Assembly: GCA_034522155.1 (NCBI GenBank)
Contig: JAXHLP010000014.1
Location: 1-64,000, forward strand
Length of the DNA: 64,000 nucleotides
Source: Salinilacustrithrix sp034522155
GTDB lineage: Bacteria > Actinomycetota > Acidimicrobiia > Acidimicrobiales > Salinilacustritrichaceae
Reading direction: 5' to 3'
In this document: one piece after another, positions 8,589-17,867 of the stretch
How positions within the stretch are numbered: the first letter of the stretch is position 1
Layout of the letters: the number at the start of each line of letters is the position of its first letter
Made by a program: the position numbers and the translations under genes
Notes under the pieces: generated by a model
What the model was told of the DNA's origin: nothing
Databases searched by the model: none
What the model saw: only the letters and a program-made list of their open reading frames with translations

Positions 8589-9835
8589 GCGAGTTCGCAG
8601 CGGACCGGCACGTGCTTGGCACCGCCGACGAAGTGTGCCTTGGTCCACTGCGTCGGACCGGTGGGCTCGATCGAGGCGAACTCACGAGCAAGGCCGCCGA
8701 GGATCGAGGCGAGCTCCATCTGGGCGAGACGGGCACCAAGACAGAAGTGCGGGCCGTGGCCCCAACCGATCTGTCGGTTGGCGTTGGACCGCCCGATGTC
8801 GAGCCGGTGAGGGTCGTCGAAGATGGCGGGATCTCGGTTCGCCGCCGGATACGAGAGGAAGATGCGATCGCCGGGGGCGAACGGGTGCCCGGCGACCTCG
8901 GTCTCGATCTGGGTGTGGCGGATGAAGTGGCGCACCGGGGAAGTGAGCCGGACAACCTCGTGGGCGGCGTTGTCGACGAGCGACGGGTCGGCGCGGAGCC
9001 GCTGGAACTCGTCCGGGAACCGACACAGTGCGTCGACGCCCCCCGACATGGCGAACGACGTTGTGTCGTGGCCAGCGGTCGAGATGATCACGTGGAGGCC
9101 GAGCGCCGCCATCGTCTCGATCGGTGTGCCGTCGACCACGCCGTGGACGACCGCCGAGCACAGGTCGTCGGTCGGATTCTCCTTCCGGTCCTTCATCATG
9201 CCCATGAGGTAACCGGCGACCTCGTGGATCGCGGCGAGCGGGTCACTGCTCCCCAGCTCGTCATCCTCGGAGCTGAACATCTCCTGAGTGAGCTTGAGCA
9301 TGATCGGCTCGTCCTCGCGGGGAACGCCCAGCATCGACATGATCACCCGCAGCGGCAAGGGAAGGGCGATCTCGGTCGCGAAGTCGCACTCACCGCCGAG
9401 GTCGCGCAAGCGCTGCATCGACTCGGTCACCAGCTCCTCGACCGCCGGCTTCAGGACACGCAGCGTGGAGTTCTTGAACCAGTCGACGACCACCTTGCGG
9501 TGCGCCAGGTGATCGGGTCCGTCCATGTTGACCAGCATCTTGAGCTGGCCCCACATGTCGTCCTTGCCCTCGCCCGCGAGGCCCGGCGTGGCGAGCAGCG
9601 CGGGCTCCTCGGTGTTGGCGAAATCGCCGGGGCGTCGCGACACCTCCAGGAGAACGTCGAGGTCGGTGACGATCCACAGGGGTCCGTACACCCGGTCGTT
9701 CACCAACAGGAACGGATCAGGGCTCCGGAGGGCATCGACCTGCCGGTGCCAGGTCTCGGGGTCGAGGAACGAGGCGCCGCGGAGGAACAGTCTCGCTGCG
9801 TCCGCCTGTGCTTCGCGGGTGTCTGTCGCGGTCAT
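8585..9835 (-). CDS. Cytochrome P450 (second of two paralogues)
   Basis: A 416-residue P450 with AGHDTTSFA in the I-helix, ExxR (EVVRL) and the heme loop WGHGPHFCLG, axial Cys near residue 365. It is a clear paralogue of the P450 at 697-1944: the same GPDHLAHRK, WFKNSTLRVLKPAVEEL and EMFSSEDDELG blocks and the same C-terminus. It is the first gene of a five-gene operon ending with the ferredoxin. The leader has CGCCCGATCC and an AGGAGT Shine-Dalgarno, as in the paralogue, so gene and leader were probably duplicated together. Substrate is unknown. Confidence 0.93.
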   Translation of the reverse strand: MTATDTREAQADAARLFLRGASFLDPETWHRQVDALRSPDPFLLVNDRVYGPLWIVTDLDVLLEVSRRPGDFANTEEPALLATPGLAGEGKDDMWGQLKMLVNMDGPDHLAHRKVVVDWFKNSTLRVLKPAVEELVTESMQRLRDLGGECDFATEIALPLPLRVIMSMLGVPREDEPIMLKLTQEMFSSEDDELGSSDPLAAIHEVAGYLMGMMKDRKENPTDDLCSAVVHGVVDGTPIETMAALGLHVIISTAGHDTTSFAMSGGVDALCRFPDEFQRLRADPSLVDNAAHEVVRLTSPVRHFIRHTQIETEVAGHPFAPGDRIFLSYPAANRDPAIFDDPHRLDIGRSNANRQIGWGHGPHFCLGARLAQMELASILGGLAREFASIEPTGPTQWTKAHFVGGAKHVPVRCELA

Positions 9836-9886
9836 CGATCACTCCTGCGGTTTCGGATCGGGCGCTGGGGCACCATAGCAAAGAAT

Positions 9887-9900
9887 TGGACATATGTATA
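9887..9900. promoter_or_regulatory. Putative TetR operator, copy C (TGGACA-TA-TGTATA)
   Basis: It sits 52 bp upstream of the P450 start at 9835. On the minus strand a TATGGT hexamer (9872-9877) lies 9 bp beyond the palindrome, as with TAGGGT at copy B. This would place the repressor over the -35/-10 spacer of the five-gene operon. Confidence 0.58.
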
Positions 9901-10222
9901 GTAAGTCGGAGTGCACGCTCCTCGCACATCGAGGAGCCGAAGCCGGTCATGGTTGGGGGACCGCCTCGGCTGACACCGGCACCTCGGTCATGCGGGGTAT
10001 GAGGCTGATGGACTGCTGCCCTCGCTGAGGCTGAGCAGGCGCGTGGGTTGTGAGCGCCACTTCCGTGCCCGGTCGACCTGATCGGCGAGAGCCGCCACAT
10101 CGGTCGGAAAGATCTCGACGCGATCGGCAGCGGATCTCGGGTCGGCGTCAGAGACGACGGTCACGACGGTTCGGTTCGTTGACTGACGACTCGGTAGCCG
10201 CGGGTTCGCCGAGCGATGGGCG
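9901..10222. other. Intergenic stretch, no gene recognised
   Basis: The 322 bp between the P450 promoter region and the end of the broken hydrolase hold no convincing reading frame, RNA or repeat. Short frames here lack Shine-Dalgarno signals and show no family motif. Confidence 0.5.
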
Positions 10223-11162
10223 TCAGAGCGCGGCCAGTACGCCGAGCAGGAAGTCGTTCACCTCGTCGGGGCACTCCTCGCCGGTCCAGTGACCGCACTG
10301 CGGGATGACCGTGGCGCCGAGGTGCTTCGGGATCATCGTCGGCAGCATGTCGGCGAGGTCGGCCATGCCAGGCCAGCGGTACACCGGACCGAGTTCGCCC
10401 GTGATGTAGCCCGCAGGAACCCAGAGCGGACCCAGGTCCCACGGCCGCATCGCATCGACGTTCCACGGCGCTGTTCGATACCAGTTCAGGCCGCCACGTA
10501 TGCCACTCGCGGAGCAGGAGCGGACCCGTTCGTCGAGATGGTCGTCGGCCACCAGAGCGGCTGTTCGCCGTAGTCGGCGAGCGCCTCCATCAACGTCTGG
10601 TCGGGTGCCATCTCCAGGTCGTGCGGGCGGCCGTGGTGGCCGCTGAGTGCGTCGTAAAACGTCACCAGCCAGCGCCGAAGGTCTTCCATGACCTCCACCT
10701 CTGCTGCTTCAGTCTGGCCCCAACGCTGATAGTGATGCGACCCGCCCTGGATGCCGTCGAGCATACCGAGGATGTTGCCCCGCATCGGCGGAAGGAAGGG
10801 CACGCTCATGCCGACGACGCAGCGCACCAGAGCGGGCGCAAGAGCGCCGTGTGCGAGGCGGGGGCGCAGCCCCAGTCGTGACCAACCAGGAGTGCCGGGC
10901 CACCGATGTGGTCGAGCAGCGCGACGACGTCGCCCACCGGGTGGATGCTCGTGTACTGCGAAGGATCGGCAGGGGCATCCGTGCGGCCGACACGCTGGTC
11001 GGGCGCCACGGCGCGATAGCCAGCCTCAGCGAGCGCCGCGATCTGGTGCCGCCACGTCGACCACCCCTCCGGGAAGCCATGGAGTAGCACGACCAGAGAC
11101 CCAAGCCCTGCTCCACATAAGTGCAGCTGGAGGGCGCCCGCATCGGTCGTGTCGTGCTCCAC
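10223..11162 (-). pseudogene. Epoxide-hydrolase-like alpha/beta hydrolase, broken by frameshifts
   Basis: Three frames together make one alpha/beta hydrolase of about 310 residues. The first part (from 11162) holds VVLLHGFPEGW, the APDQR loop and the nucleophile elbow GHDWG. The second (to about 10550) holds VVGMSVPFLPP, where the protein should continue after LLRP, so a shift lies near 10815. The third holds GLNWYR, the lid Tyr region, and the catalytic His segment IPQCGHWTGEECPDEVNDF, with a shift near 10550. The region around the nucleophile also looks one base off (GHDWGCAPASHT versus the family GAPVAWHT pattern). All lesions are small indels, so either recent decay or sequence errors would explain it. 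It lies 51 bp downstream of selB. Confidence 0.75.
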
Positions 11163-11213
11163 TACCTGGCCCCCTCGCGTCGCGCCGCACGGCGAGGGTA
11201 CTCAATCGATGGC

Positions 11214-12927
11214 TCAGAGACGGGGTCCTGCGATCCTGACGTCCCCCCGCCGCCGGGTCCGCCCGGTGGCGTCGAGGTGTCGCAGCAGTGGGAGGGCGTA
11301 CTTCCGACTGGTGCCAAGGGCTTCTTTCACCTCGGAGACTGCGACCCCTTCTGGCTGCTGATCCAAGAGATGGCTGACGATGTCGGCGGCGGCATCGGGG
11401 GCCGTCGTTGCGAACTTGATGCCGTCGAGGTCTACGGCCTCTCCTCGATGGATGAGTGCTCTGATCTCCGCTGCATCTAGATCATCGGGTGGCTCCGGCG
11501 GTGCGAACAGGTCATCGTAGAGCGCGGCGAGCCACGGGTGATCCTCAATGCGGTCGACACTGTCCGACGCTCGGACACGGCCGGAGTGCACGGTCACATC
11601 ATCGAGTGTTTCGATGAGTTCGACCTGCTGCTCGTCGAGCGACGCTGTATCTAGCCCGAGGTAACCTGCCTTGGCGATACGTTCGGACAAGCGAGCTCGA
11701 TCTTCGTCGAGGCGGTGGCGGTCGACGATCCATCGGCCCAGGGTCGGCGGGCGGTCTTCGCCGGTCAGCCGCCGCAGATGGTCGCGCTCGATCCACCCGC
11801 GTTCGGCAATGACTCGGTCGATCGAACGGTCCGGGCGGGCCCGTGCCGCGGACGTGACGGGGTCGATGTCGAGGATCTCGCCGCCTCCGACGGTCTCGGC
11901 ACGTCCAGTCTCCCGGAGGATGTAGCGGTCACCTGGTAGGAGGGGGAGCTCGCAGGGGAGGTGGAGACGAACCGCGCCCGTCTCCCCCGGCTGCAGCCGG
12001 CCCTCGCCAAGCACCCGAAGGCGAGTCGCGTGCTCACCGGAACCCAGGTAGGCGAGGAATGAGCCTCGTTTCGAGACGGGATGGCCGAGCGAGACGAGCG
12101 TTGTCAGCGAAGCGTCGACGGTCCGTGTGCAATGCCACTGCTCGCTCCTGGCGAGCGCGTCTCCACGTGCGAGTTGCTTGTGTGAGACGCCGACCAGGTT
12201 CAGGGCAGCGCGATTTCCCGGTTCCAGGCGCTCGACCGAGGCGTTGTGGCTCTGGATCCCCCGTACCCTGATCTCACGATCGAGTGGCAGTGCCTGTAGC
12301 TTCTCTCCCGTCCCGACCGGTCCGCCGGTCAGCGTCCCGGTGGCGACGGTGCCGGCACCCGGAATGGAGAAGACCCGGTCGACCCACATCCGGGGACGGC
12401 CACGGTCCACCGGCAAGGGGGCTTTATAGAGCATCTGGTCGATCGCCGACACCGACCGCGCCGATGCCACGGCGCTCGACGGCGTCGACCTCGATGACCG
12501 GCGCCTGCTCCAGGAACGTTCCCGACACGGCATCGCCGACCTCGCCTCGGGCCAGCCTCCGAAGATCGTCGTCGACGACGTCGATCTTGGTCAGCGCCAC
12601 AACGCCGTGTTCGATCCCCAGCAGCTCGAGGATCCGAAGGTGCTCCTCGGACTGGGGCTTCCAACCCTCCGAGGAGTCCACGACGAAGATGCAGGCGTTG
12701 ATGCCGCCGAGGCCGGCGAGCATGTTCTTCAGGAACCGGACATGACCCGGGACGTCGATGATCGAGACATGGCGACCAGACGGCAGGTCGAGGTCGGCGA
12801 ATCCGAGGTCGATGCTGAGACCACGCTCGTGTTCCTCGTCCCACCGGTCGGGATCGATGCCGGTGAGCGCCTGAACGATCGCCGACTTGCCGTGATCCAC
12901 ATGGCCAGCGGTCGCCACAACGTGCAC
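11214..12927 (-). pseudogene. selB: SelB, selenocysteine-specific translation elongation factor (one frameshift)
   Basis: SelB carries Sec-tRNA(Sec) to UGA codons. The N-terminal 150 residues (GTG 12927) form the GTPase: GHVDHGKS (G1), DVPGHVRF (G3) and TKIDVV (G4). The frame then drifts and stops near 12424, while a frame offset by one resumes at SAIDQMLYKAPLP and continues with domain 2 (FSIPGAGTVATGTL), domain 3 and C-terminal winged-helix repeats that bind the SECIS hairpin, ending at 11214. A single-base indel near 12450 separates the halves, and both are fully conserved. A sequencing error, recent mutation or recoding are all possible. It lies 3 bp after selA in the same operon. Confidence 0.9.
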
Positions 12928-12930
12928 GAG

Positions 12931-14190
12931 TCAGCTCCCCGCGACCGCCGCCACGACCAGTGGATCGTCTTCAGGCTCGACCGTTCGTAGGTCGATGACG
13001 GTCTGGTCCTCGGCGACACGAGCGATCACCGGCATTTCTCGATCGCGCAACCGGCGGGTGTGATCGCCCTCGAGCACGACCCCCGCCGAGGGGATCGCCG
13101 CACCTGGCAGCGTCCCGCCGCCGGCGACGGAGTTGCAGTCCGCGACGGTACCGCCAGCCTCTTCGATGATCGCAGCAGCTCGATGGCGAAGTGACTCGAC
13201 GGTGGAGGTCGCCATCCGCCACAACGGCAACCGGTCAGCGCTGCGGTCGAGGTACGACATCACGACGTCCTGCAACGCTCCCAACACCAAGCCGCCGGGC
13301 CGCGACGCCCGGTACAACGGATGGCGGCGACACTGGGCGATGAGATCAGCCCGGCCGGCCACGATCCCTGCTTGCGGGCCGCCGAGCAGCTTGTCACCAG
13401 AGAAGAGCACGAGATCGGCGCCCGCCTCGATGGTCTGGCGAGCAGCCGGCTCCCCACGGAGCCAAGCGGGTGGACCGCCATCGAGCCACGGACACGCCTC
13501 GTCGAGGAGACCGGACCCGAGGTCGGCGACAACCGGGACCCCGAGGTGCGCGATATCGGCGACCGCGGTGTCCTGCGTGAACCCGGCAATCGTGTAGTTC
13601 GACTTGTGCACCTTGAGCACCAACGCAACCGACGCGTCCACAACCGCTTCGTAGTCAGACAGCCGCGTCCGGTTCGTCGTCCCCACCTCGACAAGGTCCG
13701 CACCGGACAGTCCCATGATCTCGGGAATGCGAAAGCCACCCCCGATTTCGACCAACTCGCCCCGACTGACCAACACGCGACGACCGGACGCCAGAGCGGC
13801 CAGCACAAGCAACACAGCCGAGGCGCAATTGTTCACCACGAGCGCGTCCTCGCCCCCAGCGGCCCGCGCCACCAACGAACTCGCGTATGCACCTCGCGTG
13901 CCCCGCCGACCGGTAGCGACGTCGTACTCCAAGTTGGTCGGCCGCCCCGCAGTGGTCACCGCGAGCGGGGCCCGCCCGAGGTTGGTGTGGAGCAGCACAC
14001 CCGTCGCATTCACGACCGGACGGAGCATCGCCGTACGGACTCCCTCAGCAATCGACCGAGCTGCGCCAGGGTCACCGACCGCTACCGCCTCCCGGGCAGC
14101 ATCAACCAGCAACGGGTAGGCAATCCCGACATCCTGGATCGACCGGGCCAAGCGATCGATCGACGGCGGACGATCCCGGAGCTCGGACAT
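12931..14190 (-). CDS. selA: L-seryl-tRNA(Sec) selenium transferase
   Basis: A 419-residue PLP enzyme that converts Ser-tRNA(Sec) to Sec-tRNA(Sec) with selenophosphate. The PLP Lys lies in FSGDKLLGGPQAG. Upstream are the family blocks NATGVLLHTNLGRAPL, NNCASAVLL and GTTNRTRLSDYE. It is slightly shorter than E. coli SelA (463) and lacks little of the N-terminal tRNA-binding helix bundle. It starts at ATG 14190, 78 bp after the tRNA-Sec gene, and ends 3 bp before selB. The order selD - tRNA-Sec - selA - selB forms a self-contained locus on one strand. Confidence 0.96.
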   Translation of the reverse strand: MSELRDRPPSIDRLARSIQDVGIAYPLLVDAAREAVAVGDPGAARSIAEGVRTAMLRPVVNATGVLLHTNLGRAPLAVTTAGRPTNLEYDVATGRRGTRGAYASSLVARAAGGEDALVVNNCASAVLLVLAALASGRRVLVSRGELVEIGGGFRIPEIMGLSGADLVEVGTTNRTRLSDYEAVVDASVALVLKVHKSNYTIAGFTQDTAVADIAHLGVPVVADLGSGLLDEACPWLDGGPPAWLRGEPAARQTIEAGADLVLFSGDKLLGGPQAGIVAGRADLIAQCRRHPLYRASRPGGLVLGALQDVVMSYLDRSADRLPLWRMATSTVESLRHRAAAIIEEAGGTVADCNSVAGGGTLPGAAIPSAGVVLEGDHTRRLRDREMPVIARVAEDQTVIDLRTVEPEDDPLVVAAVAGS

Positions 14191-14268
14191 GCCCAGACCC
14201 TACGAAGAAACAGTCGCACACCGCGGGCCCACGGCGGCATACACCGCCGACCCAACTGACACTCGTCG

Positions 14269-14361
14269 CGGAGGTGGACGGGAATCGAACCCGCCACACG
14301 GGGATCGCCCGTGCCAACCGCTTTGAAGGCGGCGGAGCCCACCAGGTACTCGAACACCTCC
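14269..14361 (-). tRNA. selC: tRNA-Sec (anticodon UCA)
   Basis: A 93-nt tRNA on the minus strand. Acceptor strands begin GGAGGTG and end CACCTCC. The anticodon loop is CTTCAAA (UCA anticodon) on a CCGC/GCGG stem. A long variable arm with a CACGGG/CCCGTG stem and a T-arm with loop TTCGATT follow. The long variable arm, extended acceptor and UCA anticodon are diagnostic of tRNA(Sec). CCA is not encoded. It sits between selD and selA. Confidence 0.95.
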
Positions 14362-14479
14362 ACCACTCAGCGTATCTGCCAGGGTCAATGGGACACGAGC
14401 CTCGCCATCCACCTCTCCGGGCACATTGTCGGCTCGCGACGGCGCGCTCACGACCGCCACGCTCCACGGGACCCTGGGA

Positions 14480-15496
14480 TCAGTGAAGACGTACCTCAGC
14501 CGCTCCCTGAGCCACAACACCGATGACGCTCGCGTCGTGGCCAGTCGCCTTCAACCGTCGAATCGTCGCCGTGGACTCAGACGGCTCCACCCCGAACAGC
14601 AGCCCACCCGAGGTCTGTGGATCCGCAACTACCAACCGATCCAGCTCGCTCCCACCCTTCACGGAATCGCCGCACCAGTCGAGGTTCCGTCGAGTGCCAC
14701 CCGGCGAGCAACCAGCGTCACACAGCTCCCACACGCCATCCAGGGTCGGGATCTTGTCGATCTCGACGTCAGCGCTGACCCCCGATGCTCGCATCGCATT
14801 CGCCAAATGCCCGACCAACCCGAAGCCCGTCACATCCGTCGCACCCGTTGCGCCCGCAGCGAGCGCTGCCAACGCTGCCTCGGCATTGAGCATCGTCATC
14901 GTGGCCGTCGCTGCTTCGAGCTGCTGCGACGAGGCAAGTCCTCGCTTGACGGCCGTCGTGATCGCGCCCACCCCGATGGGCTTGGTCAGTACGAGCTGAT
15001 CTCCCGCACGGAAACCTTCGTTGGTCAGGATCCGTGCCGGATCCACAGAACCGAGCACCGCAAGTCCGTACTTCGGCTCACGGTCTTCGATCGTGTGCCC
15101 CCCGGCGATCACGAAGCCAGCGCTCTCAGCGACGTCTCTCCCCCCTGCGAGAACATCGCGGAGGAGATCCATACCCAGATCGTCGCTGTTCCAGGCGACC
15201 AGGTTCAGCGCCATCAGCGGGACTCCACCCATGGCGTAGATGTCAGAGACCGCGTTGGTAGCCGCGATTCGGCCCCAAGCTCGTGCATCATCGACGATCG
15301 GTGTGAAGAAGTCGGTCGTGAAGGCCAAGCCATACTCGCCGAACTCCCAAACAGCTGCATCGTCGCCAGAGCCCGAGCCCACGAGCAATGACGGATGAGA
15401 CGAGGCGAACCCCGACAAGGCGCCCTCCAACAACGCGGGTGCGAGCTTGCAGCCGCATCCCGCTCCATGGCTGTACTCGGTCAGCCGTACCGACAT
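14480..15496 (-). CDS. selD: Selenide, water dikinase (selenophosphate synthetase)
   Basis: A 338-residue SelD that makes selenophosphate from selenide and ATP. The glycine-rich N-terminal loop reads HGAGCGCK, so the catalytic position is Cys and the protein needs no selenocysteine itself. Further landmarks are DDAAVW, TTDFFTPIVDDARAWGRIAATNA (metal/ATP site), GGHTIEDREPKYG and TDVTGFGLVGHL. An AGGAGA-type Shine-Dalgarno precedes the ATG at 15496. It is the first gene of the sel locus, so the operon promoter should lie in the adjoining 15497-15600, within the 3' end of the decayed upstream gene. Confidence 0.96.
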   Translation of the reverse strand: MSVRLTEYSHGAGCGCKLAPALLEGALSGFASSHPSLLVGSGSGDDAAVWEFGEYGLAFTTDFFTPIVDDARAWGRIAATNAVSDIYAMGGVPLMALNLVAWNSDDLGMDLLRDVLAGGRDVAESAGFVIAGGHTIEDREPKYGLAVLGSVDPARILTNEGFRAGDQLVLTKPIGVGAITTAVKRGLASSQQLEAATATMTMLNAEAALAALAAGATGATDVTGFGLVGHLANAMRASGVSADVEIDKIPTLDGVWELCDAGCSPGGTRRNLDWCGDSVKGGSELDRLVVADPQTSGGLLFGVEPSESTATIRRLKATGHDASVIGVVAQGAAEVRLH

Positions 15497-15508
15497 GGAA
15501 GCCTTCTC

Positions 15509-16396
15509 CTATCGCTGCGCGACCTGACTATCCGAACATGCCCCCGAACCGTTGTCCCAGAGTACCGGCACCTGCTCGGGACCGTAGCGAGCTGAACCGA
15601 TCTGGGGAAGAGGGCCGCCATTTCCGACAGCATCAGCCCGGAGGCACCCTTGACGATGCTGTCGCTGTCGGCCGACGAGTGTCGAGCGCGCTCGTCGTTC
15701 TCGATTACCGGGACACGGCGGGCCGGGCACGGCTTGCCGTCTCCGAATCAGCGGCAGCGCGGCGAAGGCTCTCGTGCCCCCTGTTCCCCATCGCCAATGC
15801 CCATGCGTTGAGGTCGCCGGTCTCTGCGGGTGGACGCATCCGGCTGAAGTCGATACCTCTTCCTCGGAGGAGGCAGGCGAGGCTCGCTGCTCCTCGAACA
15901 GCAGCCCCTCGAGCACGACCTCCTCGGCGGAGCGGAGTGGTGGGACCGGGGCGGAGGTGCCGAGAGGTTCGCGGTCGAGACGCATCTGCTTGCGGACGTC
16001 GAGGAGCAGGTTGGGGGCGACCTCGCCGGCCCGGTGCGCGGGGTAGGCACAGATCCGTTCCCACGCGATGGCCATGACCTCGCCGGCCGCTGCCTCCGGG
16101 TCGTCGTCGGCGTACCAGCAGGCGATGCGAACCAGACCGGGCAGGATCGACTGGAGCACGACGCGGGCCGCCACGGGATCGGTCGGCGCCCGATCGACGA
16201 GCGCCCGCAGCACGAGATCCGCCCGCGCCTCGTCGCGGCGCAGGGTGAGGACATCCTCGACGGTCTCGAGTTCGGCGAGCACTGGATCGTTGCGCCGCCA
16301 GCGCTCGACGGCCTCGGCAGCAGCGGGGCCGTGGACGAAGTCCCGCCACTCGGCGTCGAGGTCGCCGAGGATCGGGAACCGGTTGTTGGTGGACAT
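15509..16396 (-). CDS. Sigma-like / actinobacterial element protein, C-terminus unusual
   Basis: The first 175 of 295 residues are protein-like: PILGDLDAEWRDFV, WRRNDPVLAELETVEDVL, LQSILPGLVRIACWYADDD, EVMAIAWERICAYPAHR and NLLLDVRKQMRLDRE. This arrangement recalls the sigma-region-2-like proteins often encoded in actinobacterial plasmids and integrative elements. After EEEVSTSAGC the translation becomes Arg/Gly/Pro-rich and unlike protein, so the true 3' part is probably frameshifted or deleted near 15870. It is transcribed toward selD, 12 bp away. Function is not established. Confidence 0.45.
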   Translation of the reverse strand: MSTNNRFPILGDLDAEWRDFVHGPAAAEAVERWRRNDPVLAELETVEDVLTLRRDEARADLVLRALVDRAPTDPVAARVVLQSILPGLVRIACWYADDDPEAAAGEVMAIAWERICAYPAHRAGEVAPNLLLDVRKQMRLDREPLGTSAPVPPLRSAEEVVLEGLLFEEQRASPASSEEEVSTSAGCVHPQRPATSTHGHWRWGTGGTRAFAALPLIRRRQAVPGPPCPGNRERRARSTLVGRQRQHRQGCLRADAVGNGGPLPQIGSARYGPEQVPVLWDNGSGACSDSQVAQR

Positions 16397-16471
16397 GACG
16401 GACCTCCGGGCAGCTCCGCTCCGGATGAGCGGATCGGAGGACCACCGTCGGCTGCGTCACTGACCCGAACG

Positions 16472-16607
16472 CTTACCGCCCGGCTTACCGGCCCGCGATT
16501 TCCCGGCGGGTAAGGGCGAGGGGCCGGCTGACGCCTGCACCGTGCGTGCCGATTCGGGGACGGAGGAGACGGTAAGCCCGGTGGAGCCGCTTACCCGTTG
16601 ACTTACC
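16472..16607. repeat. CTTACC / GGTAAG iteron-like cluster
   Basis: CTTACC occurs at 16472, 16484, 16590 and 16602, and its inverse GGTAAG at 16509 and 16571. Both CTTACC pairs are spaced exactly 12 bp. The cluster lies just upstream of the sigma-like gene start and 375 bp from the integrase, where arm-type integrase sites, a replication iteron or an operator would be expected. Confidence 0.6.
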
Positions 16608-16982
16608 CGGAAACGAATCTGAGGCGGCGCGTGAGGTTTCGCGCTCTCAAAAGGCCTCGAGGCCGTGGACGCGTTCGTCCAGCGTCTCCGTGGACAGAGC
16701 GCTCCCAGGTCGTAGCCGCCGCTACTATCGGACATGCGGCCGCGTTGTCGGCACGCCTTGCAGCGCCTTCGCTGCCTCCCCTCCGGTCCGACGTGGCCCC
16801 TTCAGGTGACTCGAGCCGTGGACATCGCGATCACGCGTGTCCATCCTCGAAGCCGCGTCGACCGGGAGCACGGAAAGGCGTGCATACATGGTCAGCGAAC
16901 GGCCCGGCGTCATCCGAGAACGAAGTCCACTGCGGGCGAGCGACAGTCGGCCAGCCGCAGCCCAACCGGCCGGAGCCAGGTC
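16608..16982. other. Intergenic stretch within the element, no gene recognised
   Basis: The 375 bp upstream of the integrase show no recognisable family. A 32-codon frame from ATG 16888 ends in an ATGA overlap with the integrase start and could be the tail of an excisionase. Its sequence shows no helix-turn-helix motif, so it is not called. Confidence 0.4.
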
Positions 16983-17867
16983 ATGATCGAGCGCCGGAAG
17001 ACTGCGGCCGGCGAGACCCGCTATGACGTCCGCCTGCGCGGTCCAGACGGGAAGGAGCGGAGTCGTACCTTCCGCACCAAGCAGGAAGGAAGCGAAGGCC
17101 TACGAGTCCGCAGAAATTTCCCGGCGCAACCGGGGTGACTGGATCGACCCTCGTGAGGCGGCAAGGTCGTTCGAGCAGGTCGCGCGGGAGTGGTCCGACT
17201 CGAACCCGGGCAAGCGTGCGAGCTCCAGGGCCCGAGACGAGATAACCCTGAGATGCCACCTCCTTCCCCGGTTCGGTCCGATATCCGTCGGTCGAATCGG
17301 GTCGGTCGAGGTCCAAGCCTGGGTCAACGAGGCCAGCACGCTGCGCGCTCCCAGGACGGTCCGACGCGACTACGGCGTCCTCCGCGCCGTACTCAGGTAC
17401 GCCGAATCCACGGACGTGATCGGGCGGTCGCCCTGTCGCGGCATCAAGCTCCCGAGGCCAGACAAGCTCGACCGGCCAATCCTCAGCGTGCGTGATCTCC
17501 GGACGCTCGTCGAGGAACTCGGGCCATACGGGTTGATGGCCACCCTCGGGGCCGTTCTGGGCCTCCGGTGGGGCGAGGTAGCCGGGCTCCGCGCCTGTCG
17601 TATCGACTTCGACGACAAGACCGTCACGATCGCTGAGCAGGTCGTTCGCGGTACACGGGCATCACCTTTCACGACCTCCGTCGGGCAAACGCCACCGTTC
17701 TCATCAACGCCGGCGTGGACGTGAAGACAGCCCAGAACCGCCTCGGTCACTCGGACATCCGACTCACGCTCGACGTCTACGCGAAGGCAGTCAGCGAGAC
17801 GGACCGCACGGCCGCTGATCGTCTCGGCTCGCACTTTCTCGACGACGAGACGAAAGGTGACGACTGA
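16983..17867 (+). pseudogene. Tyrosine-family site-specific integrase, frameshifted and internally deleted
   Basis: Three pieces belong to one phage-type integrase. Piece 1 (from ATG 16983) is the arm-binding start MIERRKTAAGETRYDVRLRG. Piece 2, in the next frame after a lesion near 17090, is the core-binding domain (SFEQVAREW, LLPRFGPISVGRI) and the start of the catalytic domain with the first Arg in LGLRWGEVAGLR. Piece 3 (from about 17656) carries HDLRRANATVL, the H/R of the second catalytic box, then LGHSDIRLTLDVYAKA with the Tyr nucleophile. Roughly 70-100 residues between the two catalytic boxes are missing. It points toward the 3' end of tRNA-Pro. Confidence 0.85.

Noticed and set aside
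10486..11162. UGA inside the hydrolase read as selenocysteine
   Set aside because: Beyond the UGA the sequence in that frame is not hydrolase-like, whereas the neighbouring frame resumes the family sequence, so it is a frameshift rather than recoding.
16888..16984. Excisionase gene upstream of the integrase
   Set aside because: The 32-codon frame has an ATGA overlap with the integrase but no helix-turn-helix motif.
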